Origin: Selaginella tamariscina
Taxonomy: Eukaryota; Streptophyta; Lycopodiopsida; Selaginellales; Selaginellaceae
Direction of reading: 5' to 3'
NCBI GenBank assembly: GCA_003024785.1
Contig: PUQB01000649.1
Location: forward strand, 72,756 to 136,755
DNA: 64,000 bases
Shown: piece by piece, positions 49,185 through 61,500 of the stretch
Numbering within the stretch: position 1 is the first letter of the stretch
How the letters are laid out: every line of letters begins with the position of its first letter
Position numbers and translations under genes: made by a program
The notes under the pieces: generated by a model
Database searches by the model: none
Told to the model about the DNA's origin: nothing
What the model saw: the letters and a program-made list of their open reading frames with translations, nothing else

Positions 49185-51451
49185 TCAGGGTATATTTGGG
49201 ACTCTGGACTTCCGAACAACGGCATCAATGACTTCCTGGCTCTGCTTTCCATACATACTAACCACTTCCTCATTGAGAATATCCACTGCTTCATCGGGAT
49301 ATTCTCCATAGTCCAGCATAATAGCCATCCTCGACAGCGTATGCATATTCCCAGGAGCAGTCGCATGAAATATTCAAACAGCTCCTTCAAACTCGGTACG
49401 TTCTCGTCCTTTGATATACACGCTGCAAGGTAGATGTCTGCATAACCCGCACGTATCCAATTCCTTTCCTCCTCTGTGAAAGATCATACAGGGTTTATGC
49501 AGGGCTTAAGGTTTACATACACGCGTACCGGAGAAAGGCTTAATTCTCTTTTCAATGTCCAAAACCACCTCGAGAACGTTCTCTGGAACATCATCATGAG
49601 GCAAATCCTTGAGAATATCCTTCTTTTCCCTCTCAAAGGAGCATCTCTGACACTGACACACAAAGCCCTTAAACTGTAATGCCAGCTCGCGGTATCCGTG
49701 GAATGGAGACAACGTTGCCCCTAGATAGGAGACCAGAACCTCCTCCCCTGCCTAAAGGAGCTAACAGTTAGTAACAGATACACACACACACACACACACC
49801 TTGATGTCCTTTGCAGCTCTAACAAACAGAACATCTCCAATACACATCCTGGATGCATTTGGAAGGCACGAATGGTTAATAAGTCCAGCAAATGCCCACA
49901 CTCCATGGACATGTTCGTCATACGAAGAGAACCCTGCATTAGCTCCAACTCTCTCTACATGTTCAGTATTGAGTACCCTGCTTTCCCTCTTGCTGAAGAC
50001 TTTCCCGTTGTTGGTCTTGAACACATTTATATCCGGTACTCTCTTGTGGTCGAAAAGAGCGTTAACATGCCTGAGTTTCTTCTCAGAGTCCAAGCAGGAC
50101 TTAACAAGCTCAACATAGAGGTCCTTGTGAGGTTCATCTGAAGAAAGAACTGCACTTGTTGGATTACATACCAAGAGAAGCTCCCCAATCCGCACATCTT
50201 TTGTTAAGTAAACGCCCCTTCCTCTTCCATCTGGGGTCAGCTTAACCTCGAGGGGCCCAAAGAAATCTGCATACTCCACATGCTGAGGATTGTCTTCTTC
50301 CAGCAAGTGTCGTGAGATATCATACTCTCCTTGCTTGTTTTGCCGGAGGAAGGCTTCACATTTGGCTATATCCTCCAGTATTTTTGGCGGTGGTGTGGGT
50401 TCTACGGACTCTAAGCAGCTCAGCGCAAGCTGGTGCTCCTGTAATGCAATGAGACTCCTTCCTTTTGTATGCAGCCTCTTGAGCTGGTGGGCACTCTGTA
50501 AGCTGCCAATACTGCTTGCAGTCTCTGTATCTGTAATCGCTTCTTCATATCTCCCCAGTTTTAGTCTTGCCTCGGCACGGTTCAAGAAGACATCCTAAAA
50601 CAGCCATTAATATAGTATCCACGCACACGTGCTTACACAAACACTCTCACACACACATTATTGCACCTTTTCCATTTCACCATAAGTAGATTTGTCCCGT
50701 GCACTAAACAGGTTGATCAACTCCGTATAATGAAGCTCTGCCAGTAGATTTTCTCCGTTTGAAAGCAACTTATCGCCTTCTTTCTTAAGCTCCTCCACCG
50801 ACTTCCTCCGGAGCTTCTTTGGAAGGCCGATCAACTCCACAGAAGCTGGAGTTCCTACTTGCATGATAGAACAGTAGAATACTGGCTGCATAGATGATGC
50901 AAAATGTGTGTGTGGTGTGTGTGTGTGTGTGTGTCTGTGTGTGAAACTCAAATACCTCCTTGATGGCGATTTTGACATCTTTTGGGTACATGGTGAGAGC
51001 TTCCTCTGGTTTAGAAGTGGATTTTATAGCATTAAAGATTTGTATAAATGCGCAACCGCCGTCTTCAGGCTCAGACTCAACAAGACACAGAACCATTCTT
51101 TCCTCCACTTTGGCAGATGCACATATGTTTGCTTGCACCACTCGACCTTCAAAGCACATCTGTATAATATCTTAGCATTGTACACAAGGAGATATAGTGG
51201 AAGAAACAAATGCCCATTAAGGGTATTTGCTGCTAGATGTGGTTTTGTAACATATAGAGGCATTTCATGTACATATACATTACACATTGTACCTCTTTGT
51301 CCAGTTGCTGGGAGCGAATGTAACCCTCACGGATTTCAATTGGCTTGAGACCGAGTAATGGCGGAACAAGCTGCTTGCAATTGAAGCTCATTGGCATAGT
51401 GGCGCCATCGCACATCGCCTTGAATGCGCGCATCAGGGACGCCTTGTCCAT
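49185..51451 (-). CDS. TPR-SET domain protein (plant SMYD-like methyltransferase family), 6 exons
   Basis: Exons on the minus strand: 51451-51293, 51159-50956, 50885-50667, 50594-49800, 49751-49529, 49473-49185; about 628 residues. TPR-like helices lie at about residues 165-290 (AELHYTELINLFSARDK, FLNRAEARLKLGRYEEAITD). A split SET domain follows: GRGRGVYLTKDVRIGELLLV, a long insert, then GLINHSCLPNASR (the NHS cofactor motif) and AGEEVLVSYLG (catalytic-tyrosine region), and a Cys-rich post-SET (VCQCQRCSFE). It is a probable protein lysine methyltransferase; the substrate is unknown. The last exon needs one T added in 'tatttcat' near 49,378; without it the C-terminal ~60 residues are replaced by an off-frame tail. 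Everything else is clean. A telo-box-like 'taaaccctgtctaaccct' precedes the ATG. Confidence 0.9.
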
Positions 51452-51499
51452 CTTCCTTCTTCGCTCTTAAACCCTGTCTAACCCTCAGTTGGATAGAGA

Positions 51500-54179
51500 T
51501 TATTCTTTGAATATTCTATGTTGATTCTATACAGGTCACCGTATATTGAGATTATTCATGTGGAATATATAAAATTATTTTAATAAATAAATTATCTATA
51601 AATATTATAAATTTATAGATGAATTATAAATTTTTAGTAAAGTATCATATTTTAAGAAAATGCTAATTTTTGCCTTAAAAAAATAAAATTATGATACTGA
51701 TATTATGTATATATTATTATTTCATATAAATATATATGTTAATATATCCATATGTTACAAGATAACATTTAATATTATTGCATTTTTACATTATATAATA
51801 AATTATTAAATTATATAGGTACGGCCTGACTTGTGTATTTGTGCATATAACTGTTTAAGTGATCTTGCCAATGCGCTTCTATGACTTTAATTATGTTGTT
51901 AGTCCAAGAAACTAATATATATATATATATATAGTATAGTTTTACAAATAAACGATATGTGATTGTCTACACATACACTAAACAGCTACAGTATTTATAG
52001 ATTATATATGGTTTGTGCTAACATGAAAGTTTGAAATACGATAAATGTAGTGTAGTTTATCGATACATGGTCTTATATTATATAATATAACATGTGTACA
52101 CAAACTACGTTATGTAATATACAGTTTTTAATCGCTATATAGTTCAGAGTATATATATACACTGAACTATATATACTAGTTGAGTTGTATATATAGCACA
52201 TAACTATAAAGTTTGTAAACTGGTATTATACGTTTGTATATGTATGATATTACACTTTGAGTAGGTTTTGGATGCGAAAGGGTAGAGTTCTTTGTGCTCA
52301 ATAGCATCTGCATGGAGAAAGCTGCGACTATACTCAAGGGCATAGTTACTGTATTAACAATTGATAGATGTATGCCTGGTTAATCTGGTTAGTTTCAAAA
52401 AATATAATTAATCTGATTAGTTGAATTTAACACACTTTATTACTAGCACTACTATGGTTAATTTATATGGGTTGTTCCTCACTATAACAATAGTTTAATT
52501 TTTTAAAATATTAACAAACTGCATTATTTATATTACTAATATATATATCCTTTATATATGTTGTTATATTGTAGGAAAAGCAAACAACTCTATCTGGATC
52601 TATTTACAAACGTTTTTCTCTGGACCTATCTCTCTCCGCCCTCTCATGTACAATATTTCTAAGATAACTATACTATTTATAGATGTTATATTGCAGAAAT
52701 AAAATAGAAATTCTCTCTATGCACGAACGTCTCTCTCTTGTTCTATCCTATGTACAAATGTCTTCTATCCTATGTATAAACATGAAAACCCTTCTATTTG
52801 CATCATATACCACTTGAATCACAGTGTCATAACTCTTTGTCCTATTGTAGTAATGGACACCTACATATATACTAGAGATATATATGTGTGAAGTTCGTTT
52901 ACCTGCCAATCTAGGCAACCTGTAAATCATATCCTTAAATTCAGCAGCAACTCTATCCACCTCCTGCGGAGTTTATAGAAAGTCTATAATGCCCGTGTGG
53001 TTGTGCAAGTCTCAATGAAGATATTTGAGGTTATAATAATTCCTATACCAAACACTTTCAACACTATTAGTAACTTTTAACCTCTTGCGAGTCAAAACAA
53101 GATTATAACCACGCGAACACACACAGTTACAACATGTCTATAAGTGGTGTCCTAGTCTCCAAGCGAGTTACAAGACCTTCATATATGGACTGACACGTAT
53201 AAAAGATCTCAAGTTAATGATCATCCTTACTAACTTGAGCAAGAACTTATCAGACTCAAGTTCTATTACGATGGTCTACTTCTTCTGTATGCCTTGAATC
53301 TTCTGTTCCACTAGTCTGGGCTTGGCATCACAAATGGGCTGGGGCAGGTAGGCACAACAACACAACATTTTTTTAGTAGATTCCACTACTAGCAACCCCC
53401 TTAAGCGTTGGGTACGCATTGATCCCATTATTGGATTACCCTGTCAATGTTTGTTCCATGTATATTATAAAGTGGACATTGCCCCTCATAGGTATACATA
53501 AATCATACACTTGTCAATCAAAATGTGGTAGGTTGATAACTTTCTCTTCTAGTCCAAAATCTCAAAAGAATGCTACACCATATGATTTCGTCATGTAGTT
53601 CTTCACCACTTTGAAAACTCACTTGTTTTTGCATCAAAAGCAGTCCCTACTTAGAAACCCACCCTCATGAACTCCCCTATGTGTTCCCATCTCATTATAA
53701 AAGAGTCGTGGAACTCACCCAACTTCTAGATTTGTAAGTACTTAATATGCTTAGCCTCACAAAGCACCAAAGTTCTTTTGAGACTAGTTCTTTTAACAAC
53801 CACATTACACCATCATGATGTTCTATTTCTTTGACCTCTTCCTCTAGTTGCACTAAATATGCAAATTTGGTGGTATCTAGAGGCTAACCACCATCCCACA
53901 TCTACCCCACTTGAAATTATAAATTAAAAGCTTTAAAGATTGATTTTAAACTACATTTTAAACATTTAAACATATAATATGCATCAAAATACAAAACAAC
54001 CATATTAGATTGACAACCATGACCACGCCTAACAGCCTCACGACCTCATCTTGCCATGGTTTGTGTAGAAATATTAATAAACGCTACAAGGAATTCTATA
54101 ATTAAACCGGCTATGGAAGTGTATAAATTTTACTTAATACTAAATGGTGTCACATTTCCCTCCAAAAAATATATAAAAA
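51500..54179. other. AT-rich intergenic region with decayed repeat DNA
   Basis: 51.5-52.9 kb is AT-rich with no gene. 53.0-54.1 kb is more balanced and may be decayed transposon DNA leading into the minus-strand Gypsy element, but I recognise no domain in it. Confidence 0.4.
52899..52963 (-). other. Isolated exon-like segment
   Basis: On the minus strand, an acceptor (actccgcag), a 65-nt open segment encoding EVDRVAAEFKDMIYRLPRLA and a donor (gtaaacg) lie in otherwise empty DNA. It looks like an exon left from, or belonging to, an unseen gene. The product is not identified. Confidence 0.3.
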
Positions 54180-57100
54180 AATTGAGACGCTGGCAAGAGA
54201 GACGATGTAGCCCAAGAACTCCATAGTATCCCTATCGAAAAAACTTCTCCAACTTCGTTGTCATGTGCCTTGAGAAATTAAGATGTCATCGAGGTAGATC
54301 ACCACAAATTGATTCAAGAAGTCGCGAAAGATGTTGTTCACCATGTGTTGGAACATAGCTAGGGTTTGTAAGTCTGAAAGGCATCACCGTGTACTTTAAG
54401 TATTTATACCTTGTATGAAAGGCAGTCTTCCACTCATCGCCTGGATGAATCCGTACAAGATTGTAGGCCCCTTGTAAGTCGATTTTCGTGAACACTTTTT
54501 CTCTTTGTAACCGATCGAGAAGTTCCGGGATTAATGAAAACGGGTATAATTCCGGATGGTGACTTGATCAAACTCATGTAGTCCAAACCAAATGCAAACT
54601 CCTATCTTTTTCTTAATAAAGAAGATAGGTGCTCCTGTAGGGACTTTAATGACAAATGAATTTGTCCTCAATGTACTAGTGAAGAACTTTCAATTTTGCA
54701 GTGACAGTGCATAAATCGATCCGAACGGTGGAATCTTCCCTTCCGCAAGATCGATAGGAAAATTGTAAGACCTGTGAATAATAGGAAGAACTGTAGCTTT
54801 GTGCTTATCAAAAACGTCCTAAAAAGAGTGATACTTGGATGGTAGGGAAAAAGTATGAGAAGGAAAAGAGATTGAAAACATAAGAGTCAGATACAGGAGA
54901 GGTAAAAAGAACGTAGGATTATGTCAGAGTTTTAACCCAAAAGGGCAACACGTGGTTGCAGGTGGCCATTCGGCGTCATCACCCTGTGTGAGCAACGCTA
55001 AGTTCCCAGAACAACCCCAACGACCCTAGGGTTAGACTCTAATGCCCAAGTGGACAGAAGACTTAGGGTTTAGCCTAAGTCTCCTAGAATGTCTGCCCCC
55101 AGAACCCTTGAGGGATAACCCTAGTTGACTTAGGGTTTAGCCTAAGTCTCCCTAAGTGTCTACCCAAAACCCTTGAGGGATAACCCTAGTTGACTTAGGG
55201 TCTTGCCCTAGAAGACTAGACAGGCTCATGCCCTAACCCCATCAAGGAGACGTGTGTTCCACACATACCCCGTGACAGAGCTAAGGCATTGTCACTTACC
55301 CCTTGAGGAAATCACCCTCATCCGGGAGTACAACCCCTTTAGGGCGACAAGGGGTACCCTGAACCACGACTAACCCTAAGGGTTTGAGTGGCCAAGTTAC
55401 ACCCTAGACCTAGGGCTAGTACTTATGAGGACACGAGTGTGCGCCGTAGGCGGCACGAGTGTTCTGCTAAGCAAACTCCCTAAGGCTAGGTTTGGGATAA
55501 CCCTAAGCACATGACCTTGCGAGTGCCTTACGAAGGGCTTCTGCTAATGAGCTTAGGTTGTTCAACCCTGGATTCCAAGGAGAACACTCCCCTAGCCAAG
55601 TGTGCCAAAGCACAATAGTTACGAGACTAACCTCCCTCAAGCGGATGCCCAAGGTTAGCACCCTAGTGCAAGCACAAGCATGCCTGTTTGCTAGAGTATC
55701 CAACCCTTAGCGACAAGCCATGACATAACCCAAAGGGCATGCCTCGGCGTTGTACCATGTGACGTTTAGCCCAGTGTCACATCCCCATGTGACACTGCCT
55801 TCCAAGATGTGGGCTATCATGCCATAGCCCTTAGATTCAAGAGTTGCACCAAGTACCACAAACGTGGTTCCTAAATGCCAACTCTAGAACCCCTCAATGA
55901 ACCCTCAGGAACCAGGTAACGTGAACCTGTCAAACAAGATCCCACGCCCACAGTTGGACAAGGACACGGATGTGCCTTGCTTGGCCGTGAGTGTACACCT
56001 AGCTTGACGTGGAGGAGGAGGCTGGAGACAAGCCTCAACCTCTGCCTCTTGGAACGTGCATCCAACAAGACCTCCTAGGCATGGATTCGCCAACGTTAAG
56101 GGTAAGCCCCTAAGGTGGGACGTACCCCTGGCATCTGGAAGTTAGGGCGGCACAACAGAGGGTTGTACCTTAACGACACAAGCTAAGCTTGCACCGGCAG
56201 AAGAGCAACGAACTCATTCATGAACCCAGGAGCTCTCCTACGTATACTCTACCTTATTTATGTGACGGAGCCCCCCCCTCTTTTCCTATATTGTTAGTGG
56301 GCTGGCACTGAATTTAGCCCCTTAGATAAATTAGCAATATGAGCTTATAACTCACCCTTACTCCTACCCCTAAACCCTACCCAAGGGGGGGGGGTTTTAG
56401 GGTGGGTTAGGGCAACCCTAGGGGTGTTCCTAACCCTACTTAACACGCCGAACATCTGCAAAGACCAATCAGCCTATTCGGGACGTCAAAATTGGGAGTG
56501 AGTTTTTAGAAGGTAAGTTCTAGCTTCGCTTAGAGTTTCCTGCAAATACCTAATGACACCCGGCCGGACCATCACCAGATACCCAAGTGCACTAAGCGGG
56601 CCTGTTTCCTACTACATCTAGGTCCATCAACATAATAAAGTACAATAGTCAACGTCTAAAGTAAAGGGTCGAGTCATAGTAAAAACTATGACAAGTTATT
56701 TGAAAAGCAAAAAGATGAAAAGAAGTAGGATCAGTAACAAGTTCATGTATAGTAGTGGTAAGAACATAAAAGGAGAATGAGGGAGTTGTGAATGAAAAGA
56801 AGAAGGATCTTGAATGATAGAAATAAGCAGAGTAATGAAAAGAGGCAAGATTAGGAAAAACTGTGCTGATGTTGATGAGTGTACAAAATTGGAAAAATCC
56901 TGTACATAAGTATGTGAATGCACAGGAATGAGGAGAGTCTGCGAATGTGTTGATGAACGGACAGGAGTAGATCTTGTTAAGAAAGAACCTTCGACACTAA
57001 TACAGGAATAGGCACAGTCAATTCTATAGCTTGTATTGCCTTAGACACTAAGGTCATATCCTGCACGTGGGAAGGTACATGATAATCTTAGTTGTCAAAG

Positions 57101-58480
57101 AGGAAAAATGAGCGTCCTAGACCTCCAGTCGATCTAAGGATTTGCAACCACAAACCATGGCATGCCCAAAACAATGGAGTCGTCCGAGTCTTAATTAAGT
57201 TGAAGGAAATCAAATAATTGAATGCGCCATGAGTGCAAGAGAGGTGTGGTAGCATGGTAAACTGTGTCAGAAGCAATCAAACGACCATCAACGACCTTTA
57301 CAGAAACTGGACGCTTCAACTTTATCACCGGAATGCATGCTGAGTTGCAAAAGTGTCATCCATAAAGCATGCATTGCACCAATGCCTAACATGGTAGACT
57401 CCTTGAGCTCTCGATTATTAAAGTGAATGTGTACATGAAACTTGAGTGATGAAATGGTGTGAGCAGCACCAATGGAGCCTACACTTATGTCCAACTTTGC
57501 AGCTCCTAGATGAAGTTGACATTAAAGTTTTTCGACTAAACTTTACTTCAACTTCACACGTTTTGAATTTCTTGGCTTTAATAGGACATTTTGCCACCTT
57601 GTGTCCTGTTTCACCATAATATAGCATAAGTTTTCACCATGACGACGTTGCTTCTCAGCAACTGAAAGTTGGCCACGCTTGTATTGTTGACCTCCATAGG
57701 AACTACTCCAGAAGATGTCGTATGAACATGTGATACAGCTACAGGATTAGCTTGCAGGAGTTGCTAACAAGATTTTTTCTAATGACATTCGAACAAACGA
57801 TTGTCACAACAAATGACATGTTGCATAATCTTCGCTAAGGTTTGGGCATTTGGTAACATAAGGAGAAGGTCCTTCATGTCATCCCTCAACCCAAAATGGA
57901 AGTGTTCGATCAATACAGTTTCGTCCCATGGAATGTTTATGCAAAGTTGCTAAAATTCGGATGCATAAACAGAAACTAATTGGGATCCTTGTGCGAGCTT
58001 TTTAACTTCGTGCATGCGGAACAATACTTATCGGAATTTCCAAAGCAGGCTTCAAAAGCAGTTACAAATCCTTTAAAGTCTTCTATCAATGGGTCGTCAT
58101 GCTCTAGCAAAGGGGCAACCCAAACTCGTGGGATCCAACTAGTAAAGATGTCAAAAGGCCAATCTTTTGTGCATAATCAAGTAGCAGTGTGATTGTATGC
58201 AAATCAAAAGCCTGATTTGATTAGGAAACCTTAAAAATCGGTGCGATTGCAACCGAACTTCTCCGACATGCTAATCTTTGTCTCTAAAGAAGAGTTCGAT
58301 GAAAAGGGAACCATGGATGCTCAAAAAAGAGCCTACGCAGTAGCCTTGGAGGATGCATCAGCAATTACATGCACCACGCTAGTGGAACCTTGCAAATCTA
58401 TGACCACTTGGTGCAAAGTGGCCGGCTCATGAAGCAACATTTGGTGCTTGTGTTGAAATTGCTTAAAATCTGTCATGATC
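54180..58480 (-). mobile_element. Ty3/Gypsy retrotransposon, minus strand, broken and interrupted (fossil)
   Basis: Reading from high to low coordinates: gag of the LDOC1/RTL-like Ty3 type (about 58,470-57,790; 'FHFGLRDDMKDLLL' type signature), a zinc-knuckle-like segment (near 57,620-57,580), an aspartic protease region (about 57,300-57,080; VLGMPW), and reverse transcriptase (about 54,840-54,190; [25 protein letters not shown]). A solo-LTR-like insert of about 1.8 kb separates the protease and RT parts. The element is broken in many places and lacks recognisable ends, so it is old. Confidence 0.85.
54922..56693. mobile_element. Solo-LTR-like insert (~1.77 kb) nested in the Gypsy element
   Basis: The ends are TGTCAGAGTTTT and AAAAACTATGACA, which are inverted repeats of each other and start TG and end CA, as LTRs do. 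It is more GC-rich than its surroundings, with CCCTAAGTC-like repeats. Flanking bases (gatta and agtta) are only partly alike as a target duplication. The terminus recurs at 415-594 and 35,025-35,100, and part of the body recurs inverted at 58,935-59,930. No internal coding region is seen. Confidence 0.65.
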
Positions 58481-58934
58481 TGTGAAAAAAAAAAAAAAAG
58501 AGGAAACAAGGGAGAATCGAAGAATTATGAAAACAGTTATTATCAAACTATCAAGCCACGACCTAAGAGCATGATAAAAATAAAGAGGCTTGACTCAAGA
58601 GCAAGACAAAAGTAAGAAACATAACAAAAATTATCATAAAATGACTGGTGTTGATAGTACAACAATTAGGTTGAAGCTTTTATATTCACAACTCCAAGAG
58701 CTAATCTAGCATAAGCTAAAATAATACTCTAGGAGCTAATCTAGGCATGAGCTAAAAATAATGTCCCTTATCCTGTAAGTATAATGTATCCCGTATCATT
58801 TATTCATGTATTCTATATCGGTCGTGACATGTTCTATAGGTGACATATATGAGTCACAATTAAGGCATCATGTGTAACTCTTGAATTTGACGGGCTATAG
58901 TGAGATAAACCACATTTTGAAAACAGAGTTATAT
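58481..58934. other. Spacer between the Gypsy gag and the inverted LTR fragment
   Basis: AT-rich, with a short near-duplicate 'gagctaatctagcataagctaaaataat' pair at about 58,690-58,760. No gene. Confidence 0.4.
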
Positions 58935-59930
58935 AAAAATGTGATACTAGGCTAAATGTCACATGGTACAACACATGAGGCATGCCCTTTGGGTTTTCTT
59001 ATAAACTTAATGCCAAGGGTTGGATACTCTAGCAAGCATGTGTGTTTGTCAAGGTCATTGGGAATGTTCCCATCTGGGAATGGTCCATGTGGAGTAACTG
59101 TATCAAGACGACATCTCAAAAAGTTGGGAGCGGGGGACCCATAGAATAAAATATTCCATAAAAAGGCAAAGATAAAATAGAATATTCATAAAAAGGCACC
59201 TATAGAATAGAATATCTATAATAAAGTAACCTATTGGCCATACACTAAGTCCACTATTCACTAAGTCCAGATGTGACCAATGGCCATGGCCCATGGCACA
59301 TACTATTGTGCGGTACGGTGGGGCATGGCATACCGTTCCAAAAACACACTCCCAAGCCCTGAAATGCCAAACCCAGTGACCTTGGTGTTTGTGCTTGCAT
59401 TATAGTGTTAAGCCTTGGGTATTCGTTCAAGAAAGGTTATATCTCATAACTAGGTGTAATATTGGCACACATTTGTAGTGTTTTCCTTAGGATTCAAGGA
59501 TTGAACACATTATAAGAACCATTTTATGAGGCACTTACAAAGTTATGTACTTAGGATTATTTAAATTTAACCTAAAAAAGTTTATTTAATAATGTCCTCA
59601 CTAAGTATTAATCTTAAATACAAAATATGATTTGGCTAGGGTTAGTCATGTTTTAATGTACCCCTTGTTGTTCTAAAGGGTTGTAACTTGTCATAGGGAT
59701 ATGTGTAAAACATGTCTTTTTAACAGGGTTAAGACATGGACTCAGATTATTTTCTAAAGTTCAAAAGATAATTATTTAAAATAAAACCCTAAGTCTTCTG
59801 TCTATTTGTACATTTAAGTCAAATTCTTAATTTCATCTTGAAAGATTTATCATCACTCACACGTGATATTGATGTTAAACGATCACTTAACAACCACATG
59901 TTACCCTTCAAATTAGAAAATTTAATAATT
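58935..59930. mobile_element. Decayed inverted copy of the large LTR
   Basis: The reverse complement matches about 54,930-55,790 of the large LTR in the same order: 'ccctttgggtt', 'gggttggatactctagcaa', 'cttgggtattcgttcaaga', 'gtaccccttgttgttctaaa'. Many small differences and a foreign stretch at about 59,120-59,340 show long decay. Confidence 0.65.
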
Positions 59931-60019
59931 AGAGTACATAATATAAATTAAAAAGACCTTCAGGTTAATACATTTCATCTGTACATGATTTGCTATTGAA
60001 GTGATCAGTATCCTAAACT

Positions 60020-60468
60020 TGTTAGAGAAGATACAATGGCAGGCCGGGATTGCTGGGATTAGAACTCCTCAACGAGCCAAATCCAAAGTTTAAGGATTAT
60101 TACAGCGGTTACAACATGATCTGGCAGAAATACTGTGCCAGTTTGTGCCTGGAGATTCAACGGATGGTTCCAAGTTGATGCCAGCCGGTGATTGATGTAT
60201 ACTACTTTCAATCGTGACTTGAAGACCACTTGGATTACGTGAATAATAATTTCCACTAAACTGAATGCTGTCAACGGTGCTCAGTGTTTGTCGTAAAGAA
60301 AGGTTTGTTTTTTCGTTGTACTATGATGACAATCTTTCAGGGAAATGGATGAACGAGTGGAATACAGCTGACCGCGACACAGGCAGCTACTATCAATTTG
60401 GAGATGCACAGATGGAGGTGTTTGGTAGAGCTTCATTTGGTTGGGCTTACTGGGCACTCAGAATGTAA
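60020..60468 (+). pseudogene. Fragment of a plant glycoside hydrolase family 5 (GH5) gene, C-terminal part
   Basis: The last open stretch reads GKWMNEWNTADRD...YYQFGDAQMEVFGRASFGWAYWALRM, which matches the C-terminal end of plant GH5 proteins of the glucan 1,3-beta-glucosidase A-like group, where the G-E-W motif carries the nucleophile Glu. Here that position reads GKW, so the catalytic Glu appears replaced. Upstream, 'VIDVYYF' and 'YVNNNF' in other frames echo the preceding VIDVHYYN region. The N-terminal two thirds are missing. Pseudogene. Confidence 0.6.
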
Positions 60469-60555
60469 ACAAACAGTAGTGTATCTTGCGAGTTCCAAAA
60501 GGCAATGCTAACTGGCCAAACTGACGTCATTCACAACCTTAGCATGCTCTTCTGA

Positions 60556-61026
60556 ATGAATCAAGCAAGTCATGCGCAAAAACCCAAAGTGATGTTAACG
60601 TCCCAAGACACAGCAGCTCAAAGTCTACACCGTCCTCATCAATGTGCCAGAGTGCGGAAAGATGAACACACCAGATTACCTTCATCCGACGGTCTAGGGT
60701 CCATGGCGTCAGCAGCCGTCCGATCCGCGATCAAAATTCCCACGGCCGTCGATCGCGCGTCAACTTATAGTGTTTATACTCTGAAAACCGATTTGTTTGA
60801 TCCAAACGGAAGTTTTTATTCAATTGGGTGCATGTCAGAAATCCGTGCGAAGTCATCATTTATGATTGCAAGGGCATTCATAAGTCAACTGATTTTAGGT
60901 ATTCGCCTGCTACGAGCGGTTCAAGATGGATTACGTCCAGGGTGTTTCTTTTGTTGCTCCTGTGAAGAATTCTGTGCTCTTCTGCCTTTTGAGGGATGCA
61001 GACTACAGGTGAAAGTGGTTCCTTGA
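60556..61026 (+). CDS. Unrecognised ORF, possible exon or pseudogene downstream of the GH5 fragment
   Basis: An open frame of 156 codons without a clear domain. The second half (STYSVYTLKTDLFDPNGSFY, then ARAFISQLILGIRLL) is the more protein-like part. In another frame just beyond it, 'GNEKFQFLVDGR' resembles the FLVDG strand of AMPK-beta-type glycan-binding domains. I would not assign a function. It may be one decayed gene together with the ORF at 61,204-61,500. Confidence 0.25.
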   Translation: MNQASHAQKPKVMLTSQDTAAQSLHRPHQCARVRKDEHTRLPSSDGLGSMASAAVRSAIKIPTAVDRASTYSVYTLKTDLFDPNGSFYSIGCMSEIRAKSSFMIARAFISQLILGIRLLRAVQDGLRPGCFFCCSCEEFCALLPFEGCRLQVKVVP

Positions 61027-61203
61027 AAAGGGTTGTCAGTTTCATTGAGAAGCCCTGAATGGGAATGAGAAGTTTCAATTCCTAGTCGATGGTAGATGCA
61101 GTGGTGTTTGGGACACCAGTGTACAACTCTGACGAGAGATCGGCCGTGTAAAAGGATCTGAAGCAACTTTGGAATACAGGTCCAGGTCTCATCTGGTTGT
61201 GCA

Positions 61204-61500
61204 TTGAGGTTAAGAACGCTAACCTTAATTAGGTCTGTTGCTCTAAAGCAGACTTTGCGGGACGAGTACGATAAGTTGGCTGGGATGACGTCAAAGCGTA
61301 CACTGGGCTGTTCCTTGGCGCACCAAGCGATGGCTGCCGCCAGTATGCCAAGGAAATTATGTGGGAACGCAACCAGAGATAGCGAAGGTTGGGAAGTGAT
61401 TGAAGCTGTGGCCGAACCTACAGATGCTGAGATTGTAGACGTGCTCCAAGAGGACGAATACTGGAACACGGTTTTCATCATTTCAGCAAAAGTGATGTGA
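61204..61500 (+). CDS. Unrecognised ORF (98 codons)
   Basis: The frame encodes TLRDEYDKLAGMTSK, CSLAHQAMAAASMPRKLCGN and a final acidic EPTDAEIVDVLQEDEYWN. GC content and codon use look coding, but no domain is recognised. The antisense strand is also open (60,921-61,481), so strand choice is uncertain. Confidence 0.25.
   Translation: MRLRTLTLIRSVALKQTLRDEYDKLAGMTSKRTLGCSLAHQAMAAASMPRKLCGNATRDSEGWEVIEAVAEPTDAEIVDVLQEDEYWNTVFIISAKVM

Noticed and set aside
55503-56093. Three minus-strand ORFs of 60-66 codons
   Set aside because: They lie inside the non-coding large LTR and overlap each other in different frames; no domain.
55000-56300. CCCTAAGTC-rich stretch considered as interstitial telomere
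   Set aside because: The motif is not the regular CCCTAAA array; it is spread irregularly through an LTR-like sequence with TG...CA ends.
60921-61481. A 186-codon minus-strand ORF
   Set aside because: Overlaps two plus-strand ORFs; I could find no domain and cannot prefer it, so it was not listed as a gene.
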